This document shows, piece by piece, positions 1-8,828 of a stretch of 56,450 nucleotides of DNA. The translations under genes were made by a program, and so were the position numbers. Below the pieces are notes generated by a model. It searched no databases. It was not told the origin of the DNA and saw nothing but the letters and a program-made list of their open reading frames with translations. This stretch comes from Bacillus sp. 522_BSPC (GTDB lineage Bacteria; Bacillota; Bacilli; Bacillales; Cytobacillaceae), in assembly GCF_001076885.1 (NCBI RefSeq), contig NZ_JVDT01000143.1, forward strand, positions 1 through 56,450, given 5' to 3'. Numbering within the stretch: position 1 is the stretch's first letter; each line of letters opens with the position of its first letter.

Positions 1-16
1 TTAATGAGGTGATTAC

Positions 17-487
17 GTGGACCATGTTGAGTACAAAGCATATTTGAAGCAGCAATATTCCCATGAGATTCGACCGTTACAATCAGTTAATGACGTTATC
101 TCCGCATTTCAAAAAAAATTAGATATTGTCGAAACAGAATTATCAGAATCCGAAGCTATTTTCTTAAAAATGACAATGCTTAACTATATTAATGTACACA
201 AAAACGACCCTATAAAATCTAACTTGGATAACTTAAATTTCATTTCGTATGAAGTAGTAAGAAATGAAAAAAGTGATCATTACTACAATCATATGGGGAT
301 TACATCTGATAATGAAAGAATACTTGTCATTATTGAATCCCAGTTAAATGCAATAACCTCCAATTACGAAGAACTAAAAGTTGATATGATTATTGAACGT
401 GGAATCGACACACCTCATGTTAATCAAGAAACATCTGAGTTTTTTGCATATCTAATGCTTTTTGATTCTCATAATGAGAATCATTGA
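17..487 (+). CDS. Hypothetical protein (156 aa)
   Basis: I do not recognise a family. The 156-residue product is soluble-looking: no signal peptide, no membrane segment, no cysteine, and many charged residues. The start is GTG at 17 with GAGGTGATT just upstream (6-14). The window begins 16 bases before the gene, so any upstream partner is unseen. The gene is followed by a clear intrinsic terminator at 561-588 and looks like the end of a transcription unit. Coding is supported by the ribosome binding site and ordinary Bacillus-like codon use; function is unknown. Confidence 0.7.
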   Translation: MDHVEYKAYLKQQYSHEIRPLQSVNDVISAFQKKLDIVETELSESEAIFLKMTMLNYINVHKNDPIKSNLDNLNFISYEVVRNEKSDHYYNHMGITSDNERILVIIESQLNAITSNYEELKVDMIIERGIDTPHVNQETSEFFAYLMLFDSHNENH

Positions 488-560
488 CTCCGACAGGAGA
501 TAAAAAGATAAGATTTTACAGAAAAGTGAAAGAGTTACAGGAAAATTAATTCTCGATTTT

Positions 561-588
561 AAGAGTCTATTCTATGGACTCTTTTTTT
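561..588 (+). terminator. Intrinsic terminator after the first gene
   Basis: AAGAGTC pairs with GACTCTT across a 9-base loop and runs into a T-tract at 581-588. It ends the unit of the hypothetical gene at 17-487. Confidence 0.75.
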
Positions 589-1115
589 GGGGGATCTCCA
601 AGAGCAAAATTAAAAATGAAGAATTTTAGGTTATATAATTGTTCTAGAAAAGGGCGTGATTGTGGAGAAATACATAGAAAATGATCAAACTTTTTTATAA
701 AACCGAAACTTAAATCTGTTGGATAAGAATCAATTTTGATCAATCTTTTTTCAAAATTGATTCTTTTATTTATCGTAAAACGCTGGCTTGGGAGGTATTT
801 TTGATTAAACTTTATTTTAAAGCAACATGTCCGGGATTATCCCGGCACGCCTTCGGTTTTTTGTCCATTATAGTGAAATCAGATCATAAATTTTGTGGAA
901 TTTTACTGTATTAAACAGTGCATCTAGTTATTTTTTGTATAAAAAAATAGCTTATACCTGATTGATTAAATGATTTTTGCAATCGAAAATATTACTCCTG
1001 TTAATCAATAATAATAGACAATATTGTTAGTTTATTATTATTTTGTAAATTATAATATATTAATATGCTCAAATGACTAATTCATATAAGGATAAATAAA
1101 AATCAGGGGGAAATC
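589..1115. other. Gene-free stretch before the cynX-like pseudogene
   Basis: No convincing coding frame is seen. The stretch contains the hairpin at 725-768 and a GC-rich palindrome CCGGGATTATCCCGG at 831-845, followed by GCCTTCGGTTTTTTG, which resembles the terminator at 2356-2401 and looks like a degenerate copy of it. The last 150 bases are very AT-rich, as expected for a promoter of the gene starting at 1116, but no -35/-10 pair stands out. Confidence 0.5.
725..768 (+). terminator. Strong AT-rich hairpin, probable terminator
   Basis: AAGAATCAATTTTGA (725-739) is matched exactly by its reverse complement at 751-765, and TTTATTTAT follows. No gene lies directly upstream (nearest stop is at 487), so it may serve a decayed gene or an untranslated RNA, or terminate read-through. 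Confidence 0.55.
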
Positions 1116-2333
1116 ATGACTAATCAACATATTCAATTAAATCAAGCTGTTCGTAAATCAGCAGTTTGGATGATTATTGTAGGTATTATCTTTATTGCTG
1201 CCAATTTAAGAGCTCCATTAACTTCAGTGGGTCCTTTAGTAGGATTTATAAGGGATGATCTACATATTTCCAATACAATGGCAGGTATGATTACCACAGT
1301 GCCATTATTATCTTTTGCCCTTTTCTCCCCCATTGTACCTAAACTAGCTCGGAAATTTGGTGTGGAAGTCATGATTCTGACGTCTATTATCTTTCTTACG
1401 ATAGGAATTGTTTTACGATTCCTACCAGGGGTTACGGCTTTATATATTGGTACAGCGGTTCTTGGGTTAGCGATTTCTATTTCTAATGTGTTATTGCCTA
1501 GTCTCATTAAACAAGAGTTTCCAACACGAATTGGATTAATGACAGGTGTGTATTCTATTTCAATGAATCTATTAGGTGCTATTGCTTCAGGAATTAGTGT
1601 TCCAATTGCTATTGGACTTTGATGGCAAGGTGGATTAGGGATTTGGGGAATGCTTAGTTTCTTATCGATTTTATTCTGGTTGCCTCAAGTAAAATATTTT
1701 AACAAGGAAACAGTGATTGTTCAAAATAAAGTAGTGGATAGTCAGGTGAAGTTGTGGCGTTCTCCATTAGCGTGGCAAGTGACCTTGTTTATGGGATTAC
1801 AATCGATGGTGTTTTACATACTTATTGCATGGCTGCCTGAGATTTTACAACAACAAGGAATAAGTTCAGACCAATCTGGTTGGCTGCTTTCTGTTATGCA
1901 ATTGGCGTTACTTCCATTTACTTTTATCGTGCCAATTATTATTATTGCGGGGCGAATGAAAAGCCAGCATTCCTTAGTAAGTATAACTAGCGTCTTACTA
2001 TTATCTGGAACACTGGGATTAATCTATGGAAGTAAAAGTTTTATTATATGTTGGATTGTCATGATAGGCATTGGGGGAGGATTTGCATTCAGTTTAGCGA
2101 TGATGTTTTTTGGCTTAAGAACGGAGAGTGCTAGGCAGGCTGCTGAACTTTCTGGTATGGCTCAATCAGTTGGCTATTTACTCGCTGCAATTGGTCCCAC
2201 CCTCTTTGGGTATTTACATGATGTATCAAATAGTTGGACCACACCACTATTTATTTTGGTTGGCGCGTCGTTATTAATCTTTCTATTTGGGTTAGGAGCA
2301 GGTAGAGATCGATATATAGGTCCAGTTAAATAG
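1116..2333 (+). pseudogene. CynX/NimT-type MFS transporter interrupted by an in-frame TGA
   Basis: Two halves (168 and 227 codons) lie in the same reading frame, separated by a TGA at 1620-1622; from 1623 the frame continues without another stop (W-Q-G-G-L-G-I-W-G-M). Together they span about 406 codons, the normal length of a 12-helix major facilitator of the cyanate/nitroimidazole CynX group. The N-terminal half carries the family-typical AANLRAPLTSVGPL segment near residues 28-41 and the second half supplies the last six helices. The start at 1116 has AGGGGGAA at 1105-1112. The stop sits where relatives usually have a W or G/N next to W, so a TGG-to-TGA change is the simplest explanation. 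The gene is probably inactive unless the stop is read through or is a sequencing error. Substrate is unknown. Confidence 0.8.
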
Positions 2334-2355
2334 AATAATAAATAGTTTTTTGAAG

Positions 2356-2401
2356 CGAAGGTATTTTCGGGTGTATATTCCCGGCAGTCCTTCGTTTTTT
2401 G
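2356..2401 (+). terminator. Terminator after the MFS pseudogene
   Basis: CGAAGG (2356-2361) pairs with CCTTCG (2389-2394), with an inner CGGG/CCCG pair (2368-2371 and 2380-2383), then six T. A related GC-rich palindrome plus CCTTCG and T-run occurs at 831-862. Confidence 0.7.
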
Positions 2402-2512
2402 TATAGGCTTAACGATATTCGGTCATTGGATATTATTGTTAACTCACAATAAGTTTTAATATGCCTTTCGGGGGAATAGTTAAGGGACTAAAACAATTGG
2501 AGGGAAGATTAT

Positions 2513-2827
2513 ATGATGAATAATTATGATGCGAACCCCAACAAGGCTGAAGAAAAAGTGAAGGACATGGGCAATAAAGAAATGCATGACAAGCTAGTGA
2601 ATTTTAATGAATTCAAATCCTATCTTAGTAGTAAAATAGAATTAGGAAAAAATCTCGGCATGGATGAAGAGCAATTAGCAAAAGGTGCTGAAAAAGTTGC
2701 GGGTTATCTCGCTAAAAATGCTGAACCGCAAAATCGTGAGGAAGCTCTTCTTCAGGAACTTTGGAAGGTGGGAAATGAAGAAGAACGCCATAAATTAGCG
2801 CATATGCTAGTGAAATTAGCGAATTAA
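2513..2827 (+). CDS. DUF3243 family protein (YmfJ-like)
   Basis: The 104-residue acidic protein matches the DUF3243 family of Bacillus (YmfJ type). The recognisable core is the C-terminal block NREEALLQELWKVGNEEE followed by HKLAHMLVKLAN, preceded by a GYLAKNAEPQ segment. No signal peptide or membrane segment is present. GGAGGGAAG sits upstream of two adjacent ATG codons (2513 and 2516), so the start is uncertain by one residue. It is a single-gene unit between terminators at 2356-2401 and 2983-3034. The biochemical role of this family is not known to me. Confidence 0.88.
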   Translation: MMNNYDANPNKAEEKVKDMGNKEMHDKLVNFNEFKSYLSSKIELGKNLGMDEEQLAKGAEKVAGYLAKNAEPQNREEALLQELWKVGNEEERHKLAHMLVKLAN

Positions 2828-2982
2828 TATTTTCCTTATAGCTTAAAATTCCTTTAGATGATAAAGGAAGTGGTTGAATAGACAATGGCGAGTTTCTTTT
2901 TTGTAAAAAGTTACAATAAATGGAGACTAATAATAAAGTTTTTTCGTAGAGAAATAGTTAACAGAGCTACTTAAAGTCGAAA

Positions 2983-3034
2983 TTACGAATAAAAGGGCAA
3001 TAATTCTTTGGGATTATTGCCCTTTTATTCGTAA
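2983..3034. terminator. Long perfect inverted repeat, terminator
   Basis: TTACGAATAAAAGGGCAATA and its continuation (2983-3004) are repeated as the reverse complement at 3013-3034 around an 8-base loop. The 3' arm contains CCTTTTATTCG and is followed by a weak T-tract (CTCTTT). It insulates the DUF3243 gene from the siderophore promoter. Confidence 0.65.
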
Positions 3035-3112
3035 CTCTTTAGAAAGTATAATTGCTTATGCTGTTATTTCGACACGATCACGCATAATAGTAGGTATTTT
3101 TCTTAGTTGTAA

Positions 3113-3144
3113 TTGACAGAAAAATAAAAAACAAGTATTATAAT
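3113..3144 (+). promoter_or_regulatory. Promoter of the siderophore importer operon
   Basis: A consensus -35 TTGACA at 3113-3118 is followed by TATTAT at 3136-3141 (17-base spacer) or TATAAT at 3139-3144 (20-base spacer). The Fur box begins immediately downstream, so repressor binding would cover the start site. Confidence 0.75.
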
Positions 3145-3145
3145 T

Positions 3146-3164
3146 GAGAATGATAATCATTATA
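3146..3164 (+). promoter_or_regulatory. Fur box
   Basis: GAGAATGATAATCATTATA matches the 19-base Fur consensus GATAATGATAATCATTATC at 17 of 19 positions. It overlaps the promoter of the four-gene iron importer and implies repression by Fur when iron is plentiful. Confidence 0.92.
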
Positions 3165-3191
3165 AAAATCAAAAAAGGAAAGGACATACAT

Positions 3192-4241
3192 ATGTTTAAA
3201 AAACGCCAAAAGTCATTTATTCAAATTTTCTTATTCTCAGTTGTTGCAATTCTTTTACTAGCAGGTTGTTCAAGTCAGTCATCTCCGAAAACGGATGAAG
3301 AAAAGTCCGCTGATTCCAATACAGATTCGCAGTATCCAATCACGATTAAACATGCGTTTGGTGATAGCGTAATTGAAGAGAAGCCAGAACGTGTTGCTAC
3401 TATTGCGTGGTCCAACCAAGATGTGGCACTTGCACTAGGCGTTGTACCAGTTGGTTTCTCTGCAGCAAATTATGGTGTTCAAGATGATAGCGGTATGTTA
3501 CCTTGGACGGCTGAAAAACTAGAAGAACTAGGTGAGGAAAATCCTAATATCTATCAAGATACAGATGGCTTAGATTTTGAAGCAATTGCTGATTCTAATC
3601 CAGATGTTATTCTTGCAGCATATTCTGGTATTACACAAGAAGAATATGATACTTTAAGTGAAATTGCACCAGTGGTTGCCTATCAAGAAAGTCCTTGGGT
3701 AGCGTCCTGGCGTGAACAAGTAACGTACAATTCAATAGGAATGGGCATGGAAGAAGAAGGAAAACAGCTTATTTCCGATACAGAAAAGTTTATTGCTGAT
3801 AAAGCGAATCAATATCCTGAAATAAAAGGGAAAAAAGCAGCATTCGTGAGTATGAATGGTTCTGATTTATCGAAGTTTTACATCTACTCTCCAACAGATC
3901 CTCGTGGTGAATTTCTTACAGAGTTAGGGATGGAGTATCCGGAAAGTATAACAAGTCAAATGACGGACCCAACTAGTTTCTATTTGGAAGTAAGTGCTGA
4001 AAATGCTGATATATTAAATGATGTTGATATTTTCGTTTCCTATGGAAATGATGAAACACTTGCGGCTTTACAGGCTGATCCGATTTTCGGGAAAATTCCA
4101 GCTGTAGAGAGAGGATCTGTTGTGATTATTGAGGATAATACGCCACTTGCAGCAGCAGGAACACCAAGTACACTGTCCATTGAATATACTCTCGATGAGT
4201 ACTTAAAATTACTCTCAGAAGCTGTAAGTAAAGTGAACTAA
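3192..4241 (+). CDS. Iron-siderophore ABC transporter substrate-binding lipoprotein
   Basis: The protein binds a ferric siderophore outside the membrane and hands it to the two permeases encoded next. Residues 1-26 form a lipoprotein signal (MFKKRQK, hydrophobic stretch, LLAGC with Cys26). The mature part is a periplasmic-binding-type fold of the FecB/FhuD group, with the typical EKPERVATIAW strand, GLDFEAIADSNPDVILA and EIAPVVAY segments. The start is the ATG at 3192, with AAGGAAAGG at 3175-3183; a TTG further upstream lies inside the Fur box and is not credible. The stop abuts the ATG of the first permease. The exact siderophore cannot be told from sequence. Confidence 0.92.
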   Translation: MFKKRQKSFIQIFLFSVVAILLLAGCSSQSSPKTDEEKSADSNTDSQYPITIKHAFGDSVIEEKPERVATIAWSNQDVALALGVVPVGFSAANYGVQDDSGMLPWTAEKLEELGEENPNIYQDTDGLDFEAIADSNPDVILAAYSGITQEEYDTLSEIAPVVAYQESPWVASWREQVTYNSIGMGMEEEGKQLISDTEKFIADKANQYPEIKGKKAAFVSMNGSDLSKFYIYSPTDPRGEFLTELGMEYPESITSQMTDPTSFYLEVSAENADILNDVDIFVSYGNDETLAALQADPIFGKIPAVERGSVVIIEDNTPLAAAGTPSTLSIEYTLDEYLKLLSEAVSKVN

Positions 4242-5276
4242 ATGGATCATACATCCGTTCTAAAAAATAAGCAGTTAGTAATACCGAGAAAGTTTATGAG
4301 CGTATTATTATTTTCTATTGTCTTACTCGGTATAAGTATATTGGCGTCTCTTGCTTTTGGCTCTCGTACAGTTGGCTGGAATGAAATAATGGATGGATTA
4401 TTCCATCCTGACATACAGTCCCATGGGGCAAATGTTGTTCGCCAAAGAATTGCTAGAACTGTATTTAGTTTAATGTGTGGTGCTGCATTAGGAGTTTCTG
4501 GGGCTCTTATGCAATCTGTCACACGTAATCCGATTGCAGATCCTAGCATATTAGGAGTAAACACAGGTGCAGCTCTATTCGTTGTTTGTGGAATATCCTT
4601 TTTTCATATTGGCACTGCTGGTCAATACATTTGGTTTGCATTAGCAGGGGCAATCTTAACTGCCATTTTTGTATTCGGAATTGGTTCGATGGGGAGTGGC
4701 GGTGCCACCCCCCTTAAGCTCGTTTTAGCGGGGGCGGCGACAAGTGCTGCTTTATCCTCTCTAGTAATGGCCATTATGATTCCGCGATCCAATGTGATGG
4801 ATCAATTTAGATTTTGGCAGGTGGGCAGTGTTGGAGCTGGAAATTGGGATTCTATCTCTATATTCGTTCCGTTTCTTCTTGTTGGTATATTAATAGCTTT
4901 TTTTTCTGCTCCAGCCTTAAATGCTTTAGCATTGGGGGATGAAGTAGCTACAGGATTAGGTGTACGGACCGGCACACTTAGACTTGTTGCGGCATTCGGA
5001 GGAGTATTATTGTGCGGTGCAGCAACAGCGCTAGCAGGTCCAATTGGCTTCATCGGTCTGCTTGCAACACATGTGATTAGACTCCTTATTGGACCTGATT
5101 TACGGTATATTATCCCCATGTCAGCTGTAGCTGGAGCGATTATACTAACCATTTCAGATGTATGTGGCCGACTTCTTGGTAGCCCTGGTGAGCTCGAAGT
5201 AGGAGTAGTCACGGCATTTATTGGTGCTCCAATTTTAATTTTAATAACTATGAAAGCGAAAATGCGTGCGTTATGA
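4242..5276 (+). CDS. Iron-siderophore ABC transporter permease (FecCD family), first subunit
   Basis: This 344-residue integral membrane protein of the FecCD/BtuC family forms half of the transport channel. About ten hydrophobic helices are visible, with the family signatures LMQSVTRNPIADPSILGVN near residues 87-105 and ALAGPIGFIGLLATH near 265-279, the region that contacts the ATPase. Its ATG follows the stop of the binding-protein gene without a gap, and its end overlaps the next permease gene by four bases (ATGA), so translation is probably coupled through the operon. It is under the Fur box at 3146-3164 unless an internal promoter exists; I saw none. Confidence 0.92.
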   Translation: MDHTSVLKNKQLVIPRKFMSVLLFSIVLLGISILASLAFGSRTVGWNEIMDGLFHPDIQSHGANVVRQRIARTVFSLMCGAALGVSGALMQSVTRNPIADPSILGVNTGAALFVVCGISFFHIGTAGQYIWFALAGAILTAIFVFGIGSMGSGGATPLKLVLAGAATSAALSSLVMAIMIPRSNVMDQFRFWQVGSVGAGNWDSISIFVPFLLVGILIAFFSAPALNALALGDEVATGLGVRTGTLRLVAAFGGVLLCGAATALAGPIGFIGLLATHVIRLLIGPDLRYIIPMSAVAGAIILTISDVCGRLLGSPGELEVGVVTAFIGAPILILITMKAKMRAL

Positions 5277-6304
5277 TGAATGAATCATTGAATCTAATTA
5301 TGATAGGTAGAATAAAAAGACGTCGTCGTTTTATACTTGTTACTTGGCTTCTTGCAATCATTGCTTTTGCGCTATGCTGTACGATGCTTATGTTAGGAAA
5401 CACGATTTATCCTGTTACAGATGTAATTAGTGTGTTACTAGGTGAACAGGTAAAAGGAGCCTCCTTTGCGGTCGGAACGATACGATTTCCACGAATGGTT
5501 GCTGGTGTTTTCGCTGGATTTGCTTTTGGTATTTCAGGACATGTATTTCAAACAATGCTTCGTAATCCTTTAGCAAACCCAAATGTTATTGGAATAACAG
5601 CGGGCTCAAGTGCTGCTGCGGTTTTTTGTATTATTGTTCTTCATGCAAGTAGTACGTTTGTTTCGATTGCTTCAATAATCGGTGGACTAGCTACGGTAAT
5701 CGTCATTTTCCTATTATCAAAAGGAAGTTCTTTTTCCATTGGTAGGTTAATATTGATAGGAATTGGAATACAGGCAATGTTAAATGCGGTAATATCCTAT
5801 TTATTGCTTATCGGACAGCATCATGATGTTCCTACAGCGATGAGATGGTTAAGTGGTAGTTTAAATGGAGCTAAAATGGAGAATCTTTATGCTCTTATGG
5901 TTACCGTTCTTATCTTTGCACCTATCATTATCTTACTTGGAAAGCGTTTAGATATGTTAGAACTTGGAGAGCAAACAGCAACATCTCTTGGAGTTAATAC
6001 AGATAGAACAAGGGTTATTTTGATTATCAGTTCGGTACTAATCATTGCTTTAGCTACTGCTACAACAGGACCCATTGCATTTGTCGCATTCCTTTCTGGA
6101 CCTATCGCAAAAAGGTTAGTTGGTATTGGTTTCTCTAGTGTTATACCAGCAGGTCTTGTGGGAATCATTTTAGTTTTAGCATCTGATCTTATTGGGCAGT
6201 TTGCATTTGTTGCTAGATACCCAGTTGGGGTGATAACAGGTATACTAGGTGCTCCATACTTAATCATGCTATTAATTCGAATGAATCGAAAGGAGGAATT
6301 GTAA
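5273..6304 (+). CDS. Iron-siderophore ABC transporter permease (FecCD family), second subunit
   Basis: The second FecCD-family permease (343 residues) is expected to pair with the first to form the heterodimeric channel. The family motifs are FQTMLRNPLANPNVIGIT near residues 99-116 and TGPIAFVAFLSGPIAKRLVG near 266-285. An N-terminal RRRR-like basic patch precedes helix 1. The start overlaps the upstream stop (ATGA at 5273-5276; a second ATG lies at 5279). GAAAGGAGG near its 3' end (6289-6297) is the ribosome binding site of the ATPase gene, which overlaps it by one base. Confidence 0.92.
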   Translation: MMNESLNLIMIGRIKRRRRFILVTWLLAIIAFALCCTMLMLGNTIYPVTDVISVLLGEQVKGASFAVGTIRFPRMVAGVFAGFAFGISGHVFQTMLRNPLANPNVIGITAGSSAAAVFCIIVLHASSTFVSIASIIGGLATVIVIFLLSKGSSFSIGRLILIGIGIQAMLNAVISYLLLIGQHHDVPTAMRWLSGSLNGAKMENLYALMVTVLIFAPIIILLGKRLDMLELGEQTATSLGVNTDRTRVILIISSVLIIALATATTGPIAFVAFLSGPIAKRLVGIGFSSVIPAGLVGIILVLASDLIGQFAFVARYPVGVITGILGAPYLIMLLIRMNRKEEL

Positions 6305-7107
6305 TGGATAAGATACATGAATTTCGAGCGGAAAAGTTAGCCTCGGGCTATGAAAATAAAATGATCTTAGAAGATATCGAGCTTGAAATTCCGAGTAATA
6401 AAATAAGTGTGATAATCGGAGCGAATGGCTGCGGGAAATCAACACTCTTAAAAACACTATCTAATCTAATTAAATCTTCGTCTGGTAATATCACCCTTGA
6501 TGGAAAGGCGATAAGTAAGTTTCCGCCAAAGCAATTAGCTCGAATTCTTGGCATTTTACCGCAATCTCCTATTGTGCCTGAAGGAATAACGGTAGCAGAT
6601 TTAGTTGGGCGAGGGAGATTCCCTCATCAATCTTTCTTAAGTGGTTGGTCAAAAAAGGATTATGAGGCGGTTGCAGATGCAATGGAAATGATGGAAATAA
6701 CAGAATTTGCTAATCGTGATATTGATGAGCTATCCGGTGGGCAAAGACAGCGTGTTTGGATTGCGATGGCATTAGCCCAGCAAACAGATATTTTATTTCT
6801 TGATGAGCCGACAACTTTCTTAGATATCACTTATCAAGTAGAAATTTTAGATCTGTTAACCGATCTTAATCGGAAATACGGGACAACGATTGTAATGGTG
6901 CTACATGATATCAACCTTTCTGCACGTTACGCTGATTATATTTTTGCGCTGGAAAAAGGGAGGCTTGTGGGAGAAGGAAAACCAGAAGATATTATTACGA
7001 GTACATTAGTTGAAGATATTTTTGGCCTTAATTGTACAGTTATTAATGATCCAGTCTCTGGTACTCCTTTAGTTGTCCCTAAGGGAAGGTATCACGTCAA
7101 AATATAG
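6304..7107 (+). CDS. Iron-siderophore ABC transporter ATP-binding protein
   Basis: This 267-residue ATPase powers the importer from the cytoplasmic face. Walker A GANGCGKST lies at residues 39-47, the signature LSGGQRQR at 143-150, Walker B ILFLDEPT at 163-170 and the switch histidine in VLHDINLS at 201. It belongs to the FepC/FecE/YusV group by its GILPQSP...VADLVGRGRFPHQ segment. It is the last gene of the operon: one-base overlap with the second permease and a terminator 30 bases downstream. Confidence 0.94.
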   Translation: MDKIHEFRAEKLASGYENKMILEDIELEIPSNKISVIIGANGCGKSTLLKTLSNLIKSSSGNITLDGKAISKFPPKQLARILGILPQSPIVPEGITVADLVGRGRFPHQSFLSGWSKKDYEAVADAMEMMEITEFANRDIDELSGGQRQRVWIAMALAQQTDILFLDEPTTFLDITYQVEILDLLTDLNRKYGTTIVMVLHDINLSARYADYIFALEKGRLVGEGKPEDIITSTLVEDIFGLNCTVINDPVSGTPLVVPKGRYHVKI

Positions 7108-7136
7108 GTAAAATCAATATAGGCATATTTTTATGG

Positions 7137-7175
7137 AAAAACCCTTTAAGTTTATAAAGCTTGAAGGGTTTTTTC
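7137..7175 (+). terminator. Terminator of the siderophore importer operon
   Basis: ACCCTTTAAG (7141-7150) pairs with CTTGAAGGGT (7160-7169, one G-U) and continues into six T. Flanking A residues extend the stem against the T-run. Confidence 0.88.
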
Positions 7176-7322
7176 GATTGCCTAAGATGTTATATATGGA
7201 GCAAAATGTACTTGTGGAAAGAAAGTCTTTAGAACCATTTCCTTAGTGAAATCTTTATTTTATAAATAACGTTGTGGTTTGGGAATATTATCTGTTATAT
7301 GTCAATTTAAAGGATGATTATC

Positions 7323-7677
7323 ATGTCCCTCGCGATTCTAGCTATTGTTAACCATGTTCCGTGTTGATTGTATTTGCGGTTGTTCCTAAAAGGTTAACAC
7401 TTACTGAAATGGTTTTTTTGTACTTTATAATCGGAATATCAACGATTACTTTGTTTACTATACTTGATGTTAATTTGCAAGGGCTGCCACTTACTCGAAG
7501 TGTGGAAGGTTCTTTTGCCATGTCTATTATATATGTCGCTTTATTGTAATACCTTTTCAAATTCTTTTGTCTGAATGTGTACTTCAATCTAATTGGAAGG
7601 CAAAATGGCGATGGGAAGCTTCGGTAACCATTTTTTTTATGCTTATCATTAGAAGACCGAATATATTTGAGGACTGA
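7323..7677 (+). pseudogene. Decayed small membrane-protein gene (frameshifted)
   Basis: AAAGGATG precedes an ATG at 7323 that opens MSLAILAIVNHV and then meets a stop. A second frame picks up from about 7355 (VLIVFAVVPKRLTLTEM...) to a stop at 7547, and a third carries on (IPFQILLSECVLQSNWK...RRPNIFED) to a TGA at 7675-7677. Joined, these give one hydrophobic protein of about 115 residues, so at least two indels are present. I do not recognise the family. A promoter was not obvious, and a similarly broken gene follows at 7796. Confidence 0.55.
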
Positions 7678-7795
7678 TATCCCTTACATTCCTTAAATGG
7701 AACGAATATTACTCATTTCTTATGTATGGGGTGTTTATTTATGCTATAAAGTATGGTGAATAGGCCGCTGGTTTATTGGCCTAGATAAAGGAGAA

Positions 7796-8272
7796 ATGAA
7801 AAAAATGAATGAGATACGCTATGATAATAGTTTAATACGAATGAGTGGAGTATTATCATTTCACTCCCTGTTGGATTTTTGGTGGTGTTCATCCTTCCAA
7901 AACGATTTCCAAAAAGACAACCAGTGTTTATCTCATGTGTGGTGTTTTTTGGGTTTCTTGTTTGGTTATACTTTAAGTGTATTGCCAGTTCATTATTATA
8001 TAATCAATGATAGTTCTTCTTTTGAACTAATCGATTTTTTATCCCATGTGATGTATGCGCCAATCAGTTCTCTTTTCTTTTATTTATACGATCGCTTTAA
8101 CATCAAACTAAATCTTAGTCTCGTATATATTATAAGTAGGGCGCTTGTGAGTGTAAGTGTTGAGCGGATTGGCGGTATCATTAGTATTTTCTGCTATCAA
8201 CATGGATACACTATCTATTATTCTTTTGTTATTTATTTATTAGTGATAAGAAATTTGGGTATCCTTTTATAG
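7796..8272 (+). pseudogene. CBO0543-type membrane protein, probably frameshifted
   Basis: The C-terminal part of the open frame (from about 7965: FGYTLSVLPVHYYIINDSSS, later HVMYAPISSLFFYLYDRFNIK) looks like the small multi-helix CBO0543 family. Between roughly 7850 and 7970 the open frame reads as improbable protein, while another frame gives a plausible helix (ISLPVGFLVVFILPKRFPK, then PVFISCVVFFGFLVWLYF). The simplest reading is two compensating indels in a decayed gene. AAAGGAGAA (7787-7795) abuts the ATG at 7796. An intact relative may be encoded on the other strand at 34099-34608. The function of the family is unknown. Confidence 0.5.
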
Positions 8273-8518
8273 GATGATTAAAGAATATGGCGAGGAAAAA
8301 TATTAGCTATCAGTTTGTTAGGTCAATTGAAATAATGAAAATAGATTTGGCTGCATTGGATATATGAATAAGCATAAATAATAGCCATGATTAGAAAAAT
8401 AAAGAATGAGAATGAGAAGAAGTTATTTCTCCTTGTTTTTGCTTGATTTTTAACCTAAATAGCCCTTTACAAACCTCTATTAACAGAGTAAGATACAAAA
8501 AAATAATAAATTTCAAGT

Positions 8519-8656
8519 AATGTCGCTGAATCCTCCATGTAGGAGGAGTGGAGGACCCAATTTTTATGTGAATAATCACTAGGGGTGAATCCTTTTTGTG
8601 AAAGGTAGGGTTATTTCTTAGACCCGAATCCGACTGCTAACTTCGCAAGCGTTGTA
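8519..8656 (+). promoter_or_regulatory. c-di-AMP riboswitch (ydaO/yuaA type) before ktr gene
   Basis: The leader has the conserved blocks of the ydaO class in order: GAGGACCCA at 8551, AGGGGTGAATCC at 8581, and CCCGAATCCG at 8623 followed by GCTAACTTCGCAAGCG to 8651. CGCT (8524-8527) can pair with AGCG (8648-8651) to close the outer stem. TCCTCC/GGAGGA (8531-8546) forms an internal hairpin. A terminator lies at 8698-8725 and a Ktr channel gene starts at 8829. In this class c-di-AMP binding favours termination, so high c-di-AMP should lower potassium uptake. Confidence 0.9.
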
Positions 8657-8697
8657 AGAAGAGTGAATCGAACTTGTGCTCATTGCGTAATTCATGG

Positions 8698-8725
8698 ACC
8701 ACAGTAGGATACCTCTGTGGTTTTT
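8698..8725 (+). terminator. Riboswitch expression-platform terminator
   Basis: ACCACAG (8698-8704) pairs with CTGTGGT (8715-8721), followed by T through 8725. Its place between aptamer and ktr gene makes it the regulated terminator. Confidence 0.85.
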
Positions 8726-8828
8726 GACGTGTGAATTTTAGAATAAAAAATTATAGGAACGAAAATTCTGCACAAGCTATGAAAGAATCATTTTGTAGGA
8801 CGTTATATTGGAAGGAAGAAGGGAAAGA

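Noticed and set aside
3144-3191. TTG start extending the siderophore-binding protein by 16 residues
   Set aside because: It lies in the -10/Fur box and would spoil the lipoprotein signal; ATG 3192 has a good ribosome binding site.
7308-7335. Second Fur box (GGATGATTATCATG)
   Set aside because: Only a short core resembles the Fur consensus and it coincides with the ribosome binding site and start of a decayed gene.
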